Shown here piece by piece: positions 16,820 to 24,646 of a DNA stretch of 64,000 nucleotides (the first letter of the stretch is position 1; the number at the start of each line of letters is the position of its first letter). The stretch spans positions 1 through 64,000 of the forward strand of contig JADMIM010000002.1 of the NCBI GenBank assembly GCA_015478585.1, in the 5' to 3' direction. Position numbers and translations under genes: made by a program. This DNA comes from Thermaceae bacterium. GTDB taxonomy: Bacteria; Deinococcota; Deinococci; Deinococcales; Thermaceae. The notes under the pieces are model-generated. The model worked only from the letters and a program-made list of their open reading frames with translations, was not told the DNA's origin and searched no databases.

Positions 16820-17443
16820 TCAAACCTTTTCTTCCTCGATCTTGCCCTTCTTGATGACCTCCACCTCGGCAGGGGCCGCTGCCACCTCGGCGACGAGCTT
16901 CTCGGCATCTTCGGGTGGAACAATGGCAACCACCGTATCCCCAGCGTTCATAGCCAGAACTACGCCTTCAGGCAGCTTCAGGTCAGACATATGCAAGCTG
17001 CCACCGATGTTCAGCTCGGTTACGTCTACCTCGATGGCCTCGGGGATGTTCTTGGGCGAAACCTTGACCTGAACGTCGTTGTGGACGAGCTGGAGCACCC
17101 CACCCAGGCGTTGCCCGGCGGAGGTTCCTACGATCTTGATCGGTACGTACATCACCACCGGCTCGTCGGAGAGGGCGTAGAAGTCTACATGGTCAGGGCG
17201 GCGGCGGCGCTTGTCGAGGTTGATCTGGCGCACCAGGGTGTCCACAGTCTGACCATTCTCGAGTTCCAAAGTAATGACGTGGTGAATCCCCGCGCCCAGG
17301 AACACCTTGTTGAATTCCTTGAGGTCTACGACCACTTTTTGATTCTCTTTGCGGTTGTACACGATGCCAGGCAGTTTGCCTGCGTCGCGCAGAGCACCGG
17401 GGTTTTCACTCCCACGGGTTTGGGCCTTGATACGGTATTCCAT
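16820..17443 (-). CDS. rplY: Ribosomal protein L25, CTC/TL5 form
   Basis: 207 aa, the length of the Thermus TL5 protein, which binds 5S rRNA. Residues 1-95 are the L25 domain (MEYRIKAQTRG, LPGIVYNRKENQKVV, DHVDFYAL). Residues 100-185 form the C-terminal CTC domain (PIKIVGTSAGQRLGGVLQ, EAIEVDVTELNIGGSLHMSDL). The tail is Ala/Val/Lys/Glu-rich. The start at 17443 follows a perfect GGAGGAAA; an upstream ATG at 17512 lacks such a site. Likely co-transcribed with pth. Confidence 0.95.
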   Translation of the reverse strand: MEYRIKAQTRGSENPGALRDAGKLPGIVYNRKENQKVVVDLKEFNKVFLGAGIHHVITLELENGQTVDTLVRQINLDKRRRRPDHVDFYALSDEPVVMYVPIKIVGTSAGQRLGGVLQLVHNDVQVKVSPKNIPEAIEVDVTELNIGGSLHMSDLKLPEGVVLAMNAGDTVVAIVPPEDAEKLVAEVAAAPAEVEVIKKGKIEEEKV

Positions 17444-17595
17444 TTGGTTTCCTCCGAAGCAGGGGGATGCGTCCCTTGGTAAGCCGATCTGAGTTGAACC
17501 GGCGTGACACAAGCCTTACGAGTGTATCACAGGGGATAGGGAGGGTACAGGGGCCCTGGGAGGGGCTAAAAGTGGGGGACTGGAAGTTAGATACC

Positions 17596-17668
17596 AGAGT
17601 TCAAAAACCAAATTCGCGTCCTGTACGCCGTTCCTGGGTAGGTTAATTATCCCAAGCCTGATTGAGGT
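17596..17668 (+). repeat. Diverged family 4 MITE relative
   Basis: TTCAAAAACCAAATTCGCGTCCTG through AATTAT resembles the family 4 block at 6508-6573 but with many mismatches. It lies in the 280-bp divergent spacer between rplY and metF, which otherwise holds only the metF promoter. Confidence 0.45.
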
Positions 17669-17723
17669 TTGCTGGTTTAGACCAACGCCCTAGCCTCAAC
17701 TCTCAGCCTCTTGCCGCTCAGGC

Positions 17724-17729
17724 TATAAT
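17724..17729 (+). promoter_or_regulatory. -10 TATAAT for leaderless metF
   Basis: A consensus TATAAT is followed by 7 nt and the ATG at 17737. The other ATG (17728) overlaps the box itself and is out of reach of a normal transcript start. Confidence 0.7.
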
Positions 17730-17736
17730 GCTACGC

Positions 17737-18612
17737 ATGAAGATTGGCGCGCTGCTCGAGACCAAAGAGCCAATCTTTTCCTTCGAGTTTTTCCCTCCCA
17801 AAAACCCCAAGGAAGAGGCTCGGCTGTTTCAGACTATCGCCGAGCTGCGCCCCTTGAAACCCGCTTTCGTGTCCATGACTTACGGAGCCGGGGGCAGTGG
17901 GGGACGTTCGGTGGAATGGGTGAGGCGCATCCAGAACCAGGTGGGCCTCACCGCGATGGCCCACCTGACCTGTGGGGGAAATACCAAAGATGCGCTCGAG
18001 TCCACCCTGCTCAGCTTAGAAAAATCAGGTGTACAAAACATCATGGCGGTGCGGGGCGACCCACCCCAGGATGCCCCGCAATTCCAGGCCGTGGCGGGGG
18101 GTTTTCGCTATGCCTCGGAGCTGGTCGCCTTCATTCGGGAACGCTTCGGTGACATCTTTTCGGTGGCAGGCGGCGGATACCCCGAGGGACACATCGAAAA
18201 CCCCAGCCTCGAGTCCGACCTGCGCTATCTCAAAGCCAAAGTAGATGCCGGGCTGGACTTCATCGTGACCAACTTGTTCTTCAACAATGCCCTCTACTTC
18301 GGCTTTGTCGAGCGTGCCCGCAAAATTGGCATCCAGGTGCCGATTCTCCCCGGTCTAATGCCCATCACCAACCTGGGCCAGATTCGCCGCTTTATGGACT
18401 TGTGTGGAGCCAGTATTCCGGGGCCGCTCTTGTCGAGGCTCGAGCAAGCCAAGGATCCCCAGAGTCTGTTGGAAATTGGGGTCGAGCACACCACCCGCCA
18501 GGCTGCTGAGCTGCTCGAGGCCGGGGTTCCCGGCATTCACTTCTACACCCTCAACAAATCCCCTGCTACCCGGATGGTCATGCTCAACCTGGCTCAGGTT
18601 TCACGAATGTGA
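17737..18612 (+). CDS. metF: Methylenetetrahydrofolate reductase
   Basis: 291-aa flavoprotein that reduces 5,10-methylene-THF to 5-methyl-THF for methionine synthesis. TIM-barrel family blocks are FSFEFFPPKNPKEE (14-27), FVSMTYGAGGS (about 51), AHLTCGG (about 79), ILALRGD-like NIMAVRGDPP (about 102) and FIVTNLFFNN (about 173). PILPGLMPI is also present. The start at 17737 matches family N-termini and the -10 box. The SDR gene follows 46 bp downstream with its own -10, so it is not necessarily an operon. Confidence 0.95.
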   Translation: MKIGALLETKEPIFSFEFFPPKNPKEEARLFQTIAELRPLKPAFVSMTYGAGGSGGRSVEWVRRIQNQVGLTAMAHLTCGGNTKDALESTLLSLEKSGVQNIMAVRGDPPQDAPQFQAVAGGFRYASELVAFIRERFGDIFSVAGGGYPEGHIENPSLESDLRYLKAKVDAGLDFIVTNLFFNNALYFGFVERARKIGIQVPILPGLMPITNLGQIRRFMDLCGASIPGPLLSRLEQAKDPQSLLEIGVEHTTRQAAELLEAGVPGIHFYTLNKSPATRMVMLNLAQVSRM

Positions 18613-18645
18613 GGATAAAGATAGGCCATCTGGGCATTCTGGGAG

Positions 18646-18651
18646 CATAAT
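18646..18651 (+). promoter_or_regulatory. -10 CATAAT for leaderless SDR gene
   Basis: CATAAT is followed by 7 nt and the ATG at 18659. No Shine-Dalgarno sequence is present. Confidence 0.55.
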
Positions 18652-18658
18652 TGCCCAC

Positions 18659-19360
18659 ATGTCGAGCTTGCATGGGAAAGTCTATATTCTTACTGGCGGC
18701 GCTGGAGCCATTGCCGGGGCCATAGCCAAGTCGTTTACGGGGGCCGGGGCCAAACTAGCCCTGGTGGATTCCCATGCCGGAGCCGCCGATGAGCGGGCCA
18801 GGGAACTCGGAGGAATGAGCTTTATCGCCAACCTCACCCGCTATCCTGACGCTGAAGCCTTGGTGCGCCAGGTCAAAGGAAAGATGGGCCGTCTGGATGG
18901 CTTGATTCATACGGTTGGAGGCTTTGCCTCCTCACCAATTAAAGACAGCGACCCCGCTCTATACGACAAGATGTTCGACCTTAATATGCGAACCCTGTTC
19001 TACATGACCAGGGCGGTTATCCCCGAGCTATTGGCGCAGAAAGAGGGCTTTATTGCCGGTATCGCTGCCAGCGCTGCATGGAATGGGGTTGGCGCTGGGA
19101 TTGCTCTGTACGCAGCGGCTAAAGCCGCAGTAGCGACCTATCTGCGCTCCTTGGATGCGGAGCTAAAAGGCACCGAGATTGGGGTGACGATAGTGTATCC
19201 GATGGGAACCGTAGACACCCCGGCCAACCGCAAGGATATGCCCGATACCGACCCCATGACTTGGATTAACCCCGCCGAAATTGGGGAATCGCTGGTATAT
19301 GCCGCCAGCCGCAGCCCCCAAGGAAGGGTGCTCGAGCTGCCCATCTTTCCACCGCGTTGA
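18659..19360 (+). CDS. Short-chain dehydrogenase/reductase
   Basis: 233-aa Rossmann-fold oxidoreductase. The cofactor loop is TGGAGAIAGAIA (12-23), with an acidic residue (ALVDSHA) after beta-2 suggesting preference for NAD(H). The NAG-equivalent is HTVGG, and the active site has S near IAASAAW and YAAAKAA (Tyr-x3-Lys). The start at 18659 gives the canonical N-terminus. The substrate cannot be read from sequence. The convergent HINT pseudogene runs into its 3' end. Confidence 0.85.
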   Translation: MSSLHGKVYILTGGAGAIAGAIAKSFTGAGAKLALVDSHAGAADERARELGGMSFIANLTRYPDAEALVRQVKGKMGRLDGLIHTVGGFASSPIKDSDPALYDKMFDLNMRTLFYMTRAVIPELLAQKEGFIAGIAASAAWNGVGAGIALYAAAKAAVATYLRSLDAELKGTEIGVTIVYPMGTVDTPANRKDMPDTDPMTWINPAEIGESLVYAASRSPQGRVLELPIFPPR

Positions 19361-20600
19361 GCAAATGCTACCGTGAGATTGTACATCGTTTGGGTACGGT
19401 CAATCGTCTTGTTGAACTCCACCGCTCCGTAATAGCCGCCCTTCTCACGGACTTTATCGCCCACGTGCAGCTTCCCGGCCAACACCCAGCCTTTATTCAT
19501 CATGAAGGGGTGTTCTGGAGTGGTTTCTATAAGCTCCCGCTTGTTGTTATGGGTTTTGAGGGTAAGGTAGGTGACTTTGGGGTCTAACTTCTTATGCGTG
19601 GCGGTGACGGTATAGCTGCCCTGGGCCTGGGTCTGCTGGTTGAAGGCCAGGACATTGCTGCCGATACCTAAAGTGGAAATCTTAGCGAATCGCTCAGCTA
19701 ATGAAGCTGCAACTCTACCCCCAATCCTGAGAGCTAGCATACGCGCCAGCTTTATTCCTAATTGCCCCAAAACAACATCCTCTGGGCCAGGCACCAGCAG
19801 GGCAAGAGCGACCATACCCACCAGTTCAATATTTTGTGTGAAATTTGGATCAACCTTAGCAGCAAGAGTTGAGGTCATGTCGGTCAAACGCAAGAGGGCC
19901 CTCGCATCATCTACGAAACCAGTCCCGACCCGCCTCTTGAGCCCGTCTATACCCTTTGCTAGACGCTCTAAATTGTTTGAGCGTGTAGACGGGTTGGCCA
20001 GAAGACGCACAATGTTAGCCAGGTACTCGCGCTGTCTCTCAGGGGTCAGATCCCAGAGCCTACCAAACTTATCGTCGGTAACAAGAGAAGCGGCTATGCG
20101 CAGATTGGCACGATCGGCATCGCTCAAGCCACTATTTTGGTAACGTCGTTAGCAATAGCCAGCAGGGTTGTAACGGATTCCTTAACTTGCTTGCCAAGCG
20201 ATGGGGCTTGATCACCACCCAATTGGTTTTTCTGGTCGTCCGTTTTCCTATTTGCTGCCTGGTGCGGGTTGTGCGGGGTTTGGGTGGTACAGTCGTTGAT
20301 GTCATAGCATGATCCTGCTCCGTGGGGTTCCATGACCTGTACGCCGTGTTTGGCCTTCGGCTTCCAGCCTGGCGGGGTTGGGAGCCGTCACCAACTGTAG
20401 CGATACCGCTTGCATGCTGCTGGGTAGAGGGCTCTTCTGGGGGGCCTGGAACTGGGTTCCTGAGACCTCCGGGCGGTTTTGTATGAGGTTTGCTTTGCCG
20501 GTGGGGCCGAGTGTTCCCACGGTGGCGATGGTGCCTGCGGTCTGGCCTTGGCCTAGACCTGGGGGAACTATCTTTGTGCTGGTTGTACGGCCATAATCTT
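19361..20600 (-). pseudogene. Decayed polymorphic-toxin-like gene with HINT domain remnant
   Basis: Reading from 20600 leftwards, coding pieces in different frames follow each other: a P/Q/G-rich piece (GTIATVGTLGPTGKANLIQN), a short piece (NQLGGDQAPSLGKQVKESV), then a long frame from 20127. That frame includes TPERQREYLANIVRLLAN and a pretoxin-HINT segment (VLAFNQQTQAQGSYTVTA, TPEHPFMMNKGWVLAGKLHV, TMYNLTVAFA). The N-terminal Cys block of HINT is missing, and homology ends at about 19368, where the SDR gene begins on the other strand. The open frame continues antisense through the SDR to 19138, but that part is not real. Base composition is lower in GC than its neighbours, suggesting acquired DNA. 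Confidence 0.7.
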
Positions 20601-20607
20601 AGGAACC

Positions 20608-21183
20608 ATGGACAACCCCAAAGTTTCCCTGCGCACCGAACTCGGTGAGCTTGTGCTCGAGGTTTATGCTGCCCAAACCCCCCTTACCGCCGCCAACTTT
20701 CTGCGCTATGTAGACCAAGGCCGCTATACAGGGGCTTCTTTTTATCGGGCTGTTCGACCCGATAACCAGCCCCAGAGTCCGGTCAAAATCGAGGTCATCC
20801 AGGGGGGTTTGGGCATGGGCGAGCATCCAGCCAAACTCCCCCCGATTGCCCACGAGACCACCGCGCAAACTGGTCTGCGGCATCTGGACGGTACTATCTC
20901 GATGTCGCGTCTGGAGCCAGACAGTGCGTCCTCAGAGTTTTTCATCTGTATTGGTGATCAGCCCGAACTCGATTTCGGTGGGAAAAGAAACCCGGATGGA
21001 CAGGGCTTTGCGGCCTTTGGGAAAGTCCTCTCGGGGATGGATGTGGTGCGGGCTATCCAGGTCAGGCCCAGTGGCGGTGACACCCCGCCAGTACAAGGCC
21101 AATGGTTGCTCGAGCCAGTGGCAATACTCGAGGTACGCCGGGTGTCCCCAACCTTCGGGCAAACCACGCCCCGACTTGGTTAA
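20608..21183 (+). CDS. Cyclophilin-type peptidyl-prolyl cis-trans isomerase
   Basis: 191-aa cyclophilin, catalysing proline isomerisation during folding. Family blocks are LGELVLEVYAAQTPLTAANFL (12-32), ASFYRAVRP (about 44), VIQGGLG (about 61), GTISMSR (about 94) and SASSEFFICIGDQPELD (about 104). AAFGKVLSGMDVV follows. There is no signal peptide, so it is probably cytoplasmic. The next gene starts 8 bp later and the two are likely co-transcribed. CATAAT lies 10 nt before the ATG. Confidence 0.92.
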   Translation: MDNPKVSLRTELGELVLEVYAAQTPLTAANFLRYVDQGRYTGASFYRAVRPDNQPQSPVKIEVIQGGLGMGEHPAKLPPIAHETTAQTGLRHLDGTISMSRLEPDSASSEFFICIGDQPELDFGGKRNPDGQGFAAFGKVLSGMDVVRAIQVRPSGGDTPPVQGQWLLEPVAILEVRRVSPTFGQTTPRLG

Positions 21184-21191
21184 GGTGAAGC

Positions 21192-22145
21192 ATGCGGTTA
21201 CTCTGGGTTTTGCCCCCGATACTGATGGCCTGCTCGAGCCCATCGGTGAATCTTCAACCCCCTTCCACTAATCCCGGCTCCTGCAGCTTTTTCCCAGCCA
21301 ACAACATCTGGAACACCCCGGTAGACACCCTTCCCCTAGACCCCAACTCCTCGGCCTACATCCAGACCATCGGGGCCAGCCTCAAGCTCCACCCCGACTT
21401 TGGCTCCGGGCTATATAACGGCGCTCCTATAGGCATTCCTTATGCCACCGTGCCGGGCAGCCAAGCCAGGGTACAGGTGACGTTTGAGTATGCCAGCGAA
21501 AGCGACCCTGGCCCTTATCCCATTCCTGCCACCGTACCCATCGAGGGCGGCTCGAGCAGTACCGCAGACCGCCACGTGCTGCTGGTAGACCGCGACAACT
21601 GTGTCCTGTACGAACTCTATGCAGCCTATCCAAATCCTGGGGGCTCTTGGAGAGCTGGCTCAGGGGCCATTTTCGACTTGCGCTCCAATACCTTGCGTCC
21701 CGATACCTGGACTTCCGCCGATGCCGCTGGGCTGCCCATTTTGCCAGGGTTGGTGCGCTATGACGAGGTAGCCTCGGGAGCTATCCATCACGCCATCCGT
21801 TTTACCGCCCCCCAGACCCGCAACACCTATGTCTGGCCTGCCCGCCACCAGGCTTCCAGTCTTAGCGGTAGTCAGTATCCCCCTATGGGCCAGCGCTTTC
21901 GGCTAAAAGCCAGCTACGACCTCTCGAGCTTTGACCCCCAGGTGCAGGTAATTCTGCGGGCCATGAAAAAATACGGCCTCATCCTGGCCGACAATGGCTC
22001 GAGCTGGTATATCAGCGGCGCACCCGATGCACGCTGGAACAACGACGTGCTGGTCGGGCAGTTTGCCAAGATACCTGGCTCGGCCTTGGAGGCGGTGGAT
22101 GTCTCCTCGCTACAAGTGAGCCCAAATTCCGGTGAGGCCCGGTAG
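21192..22145 (+). CDS. Lipoprotein of unknown function
   Basis: 317 aa. The N-terminus MRLLWVLPPILMACSS carries a lipobox (LMAC), predicting a lipid-anchored exported protein. A conserved-looking start of the mature domain reads SCSFFPANNIWNTPVDTLP, followed by SSTADRHVLLVDRDNCVLYE and AIHHAIRFTAP. I recall NIWN-type secreted proteins annotated only as hypothetical. No catalytic motif stands out. AAGGTGAAG precedes the ATG. It is coupled to the cyclophilin gene, hinting at folding or assembly in the envelope (weak inference). Confidence 0.7.
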   Translation: MRLLWVLPPILMACSSPSVNLQPPSTNPGSCSFFPANNIWNTPVDTLPLDPNSSAYIQTIGASLKLHPDFGSGLYNGAPIGIPYATVPGSQARVQVTFEYASESDPGPYPIPATVPIEGGSSSTADRHVLLVDRDNCVLYELYAAYPNPGGSWRAGSGAIFDLRSNTLRPDTWTSADAAGLPILPGLVRYDEVASGAIHHAIRFTAPQTRNTYVWPARHQASSLSGSQYPPMGQRFRLKASYDLSSFDPQVQVILRAMKKYGLILADNGSSWYISGAPDARWNNDVLVGQFAKIPGSALEAVDVSSLQVSPNSGEAR

Positions 22146-22168
22146 AAATAGCTAGCCTCGAGCTTTGG

Positions 22169-23452
22169 TCAATCCGAGGCCACCGGGCTTGCCACGGGTG
22201 GGGGTTCGGTTCTCGAGGATAGCGTGCGCGGCCAGGGAAATCGCATGAGGTAAAGGGTTGCCAGTAGCGTCAGTAGGCCCATCGTTGCCACACCCCACCT
22301 CACCCCGAAGTGCTCCATCAAAAGCCCCGACAAATAGGCTCCCGGTGGCCCTGAACCCAGCAGCACCATCGAATACACCGACATCACCCGGCCCCGGATA
22401 TGGTCGGGAGTGATGAGCTGCACGGTGGTGTTGGAGTTGATGTTGGTGGTAATCATGCCCAGCCCGGCTATCCCCAGCACCACCGCCACCCAAACTGGGG
22501 CCAGCGGAAATACCAAGAACATCAGCGCGACCCCCAGGATAATGCTGCCCCACACCGCCCGCAGGGGCCGTGCGCCTGAGCCCAAAGCCTGGATTATCGC
22601 AGCCACAATGGAGCCCAGCCCCACTGCTGCCATCAAGAAGCCGTAACCCTGAGCCTGAAGCCCCAGTTGCAGCTTGGAATATACCGGGACGATGGTGGAG
22701 AAGTTCATCCCGAACAGGCTGGAAAGGCCGATGAGCCAGATTACCCGGCGCAGCAGGGGTTCCCTCCACACGAAGCGCAGGCCCTCGAGGGCGTGCCCCA
22801 CGGCGCTACCCGACTTGATTTGTGGGGGCAGGGGGGGAATCCCCCGCAAGACCAGCAGCAGCGGTACAAACGACAGGGCATTGGCAAAATAGCTCCAGCC
22901 CAGGCCAAACTTGGCGATCAAGATGCCCGCTATGGCTGGGCCGATGACCCGACTGGTATTGAAGGCAAAGGAATTAATTGCGATGGCCCCCGGATAGCGC
23001 TCCCGGCCCGCCAGCTCCACCGTAAAAGCCTGCCGCACCGGCAGGTCTACGGCGTTGAAGATGCCGTATAGAAAAGCGAAAACCAACACCTGTTCGTAGC
23101 GCACGGTGTGGCTGATGATCAGCACCGACATCAGCAGGGCCAAAAGCCCCATTCCGCCCTGGGTGATAAACATCAGGTTGCGCCGACTGTAGCGGTCAGA
23201 CAGCACCCCCGCAGGCAGCGAGAATAGCAGCGAGGGTAGGAATTGCAGGGCCACCACCAAGCCCAAGCGCTCGGCACTCCCGCTAAGCTCGAGCACCAGC
23301 CAACCCTGAGTAGCCGCTTGCATCCAACTGCCGAGCTGGGAAAGAAATTGGGCAATCCAATAGTTACGGTATTTGGGGTCACGCAGCAACGCTAATGACA
23401 GCACTAAGTCATCATACTGCCAACTGACCCGCGGGTCAGGGCTGGATGACAA
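22169..23452 (-). CDS. MFS transporter (EntS/MFS_3-like exporter)
   Basis: 427 aa with 12 predicted helices. After LLRDPKYRNYWIAQFLSQLG the first helix carries MQAATQGWLVLELSGSAERLG. The A-like motif GVLSDRYSRRN follows helix 2. The fold resembles the enterobactin/multidrug exporter subgroup. The initiation codon appears to be TTG (23452), with TATAGG 9 nt upstream. The substrate is unknown. It is divergent from the TAXI-TRAP genes, sharing a 72-bp spacer. Confidence 0.85.
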   Translation of the reverse strand: MSSSPDPRVSWQYDDLVLSLALLRDPKYRNYWIAQFLSQLGSWMQAATQGWLVLELSGSAERLGLVVALQFLPSLLFSLPAGVLSDRYSRRNLMFITQGGMGLLALLMSVLIISHTVRYEQVLVFAFLYGIFNAVDLPVRQAFTVELAGRERYPGAIAINSFAFNTSRVIGPAIAGILIAKFGLGWSYFANALSFVPLLLVLRGIPPLPPQIKSGSAVGHALEGLRFVWREPLLRRVIWLIGLSSLFGMNFSTIVPVYSKLQLGLQAQGYGFLMAAVGLGSIVAAIIQALGSGARPLRAVWGSIILGVALMFLVFPLAPVWVAVVLGIAGLGMITTNINSNTTVQLITPDHIRGRVMSVYSMVLLGSGPPGAYLSGLLMEHFGVRWGVATMGLLTLLATLYLMRFPWPRTLSSRTEPPPVASPVASD

Positions 23453-23486
23453 GCTCGAGGCCCTATACCGCTCGCCGTTCTACCCA

Positions 23487-23492
23487 TATAAT
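23487..23492 (+). promoter_or_regulatory. -10 TATAAT for TAXI-TRAP operon
   Basis: TATAAT in the divergent spacer lies 32 nt before the ATG at 23525, leaving room for the GGAGGTG ribosome-binding site. A good -35 is not evident. Confidence 0.55.
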
Positions 23493-23524
23493 CCCCATCA
23501 CAGCCAAATCTGTGGAGGTGCTGA

Positions 23525-24517
23525 ATGAGACGAATCCTAATCGGTTTGATGGTGATGTTGTTAGGTCTGGCGGTGGCCCAGAAGCCTCGAGTGGTTATCC
23601 CTACGGGCTCTACGGGCGGGGTGTTTTTCTTCTACGGGCAGGCTATCGCCAAGCTGCTGAGCGAGGCAGGGGTAGCCGATACCACCGCCCAGCAGACCGG
23701 CGGTTCGTATGACAACCTGCTGCTGCTGCGCGACCGCACCGACCCCAGTGCCAACACCTACTACTGTGCCCTCACCACCACCGATGCCGCGCTGGTCACT
23801 TACAACGGTAGCGAGCCCCGCTTCAAGGAGAAAAAGGCTGACAATCAGCGCATCCTCTTCTATATGTATCCCAGCCTGATTCACATTGTCACTACCAACC
23901 AATCCGGCATCAAAGTGATCCAGGATATGAAGGGCAAACGTGTCTCTACCGGTCAACCGGGTTCTTCCACCGAAAACCTGGCCTTGCTGGTGCTCGAGGG
24001 CGCGGGAGTAAATCCCAGCAGCTTTGCCAAGCGTGAGCGTTTGCCTGCTGCCGAGTCGGCCCAGGCTTTGGGCGAGGGCACTATAGATGCCTATTTCTGG
24101 GTCGGCGGAGTGCCAACCAGCAGTGTGGTGGACGTGGGTCAGAACCTAGCTCGCAGTGGCAAGCACTTGGTTTTGGTTCCCGTCACCGCCAGCAGCACCA
24201 CCGCGCAACTTTTGCTCAAGCGTTTTCCCGGCATCTTGAGCACCGGCAGCGTGCCTAAGGCGGTCTACAACACCCCAACCAATACCCCCGCCCTCTTTAC
24301 CGGCAATGTCTTTGTCTGCCCGGCTTCGATGCCCGATGAGCTGGCGTATGGCATCACCAAGGCGGTCTTTGCTGGCCTGCAAACCCTGCAAACCGCAACC
24401 GCTGCGGCTAGGGATACCACCCTCAAGGCTTCCGCTGATCTCTACAATGCCAAGACCATCATTCCCTTCCACCCTGGTGCGATCAAATACCTCAAGGAAG
24501 CGGGCGCGATTAAGTAG
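23525..24517 (+). CDS. TAXI-family TRAP transporter solute receptor
   Basis: 330-aa exported binding protein. Its signal peptide is MRRILIGLMVMLLGLAVAQ. The ligand-site hallmark is PTGSTGGVFFFYGQAIAKLL (about 25-44). The TTDAALVTYNG and GKRVSTGQPGSSTENLA blocks are TAXI-specific, and FWVGGVPTSSVVD follows. It works with the fused DctQM permease 130 bp downstream, driven by an ion gradient. Known TAXI ligands include glutamate-like acids; the substrate here cannot be read. GGAGGTG precedes the ATG. Confidence 0.9.
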   Translation: MRRILIGLMVMLLGLAVAQKPRVVIPTGSTGGVFFFYGQAIAKLLSEAGVADTTAQQTGGSYDNLLLLRDRTDPSANTYYCALTTTDAALVTYNGSEPRFKEKKADNQRILFYMYPSLIHIVTTNQSGIKVIQDMKGKRVSTGQPGSSTENLALLVLEGAGVNPSSFAKRERLPAAESAQALGEGTIDAYFWVGGVPTSSVVDVGQNLARSGKHLVLVPVTASSTTAQLLLKRFPGILSTGSVPKAVYNTPTNTPALFTGNVFVCPASMPDELAYGITKAVFAGLQTLQTATAAARDTTLKASADLYNAKTIIPFHPGAIKYLKEAGAIK

Positions 24518-24529
24518 GGTTACGAAAGG

Positions 24530-24625
24530 CGAGGTGAAAAAGTCAAAAGGGTGAAAGGTGAAAAGGGGGTCACGACCCTGGTCTTTTACTTTTGACCTTT
24601 TCCGCTTTTCACCTTTTTGCCTTGG
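24530..24625. repeat. Word-built inverted arms between TAXI receptor and permease
   Basis: Left words AAAAAGTCAAAAGGGTGAAAGG and GTGAAAAGG are mirrored by CTTTTGACCTTTTCC and CTTTTCACCTTTTT. Several registers of pairing are possible. The structure sits inside an operon, where it could separate receptor and permease expression levels (inference). Confidence 0.65.
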
Positions 24626-24646
24626 CTTAAGCCTGTGAAGGAACGA

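Noticed and set aside
16388-17482. Long plus-strand open frame (364 codons) over pth and rplY
   Set aside because: It is antisense to two clear housekeeping genes and has no domain or start signal; high-GC codon bias creates such shadows.
19138-19360. C-terminal 74 codons of the HINT-related frame
   Set aside because: They are the exact antisense of the SDR 3' end and show no homology to HINT or toxin domains.
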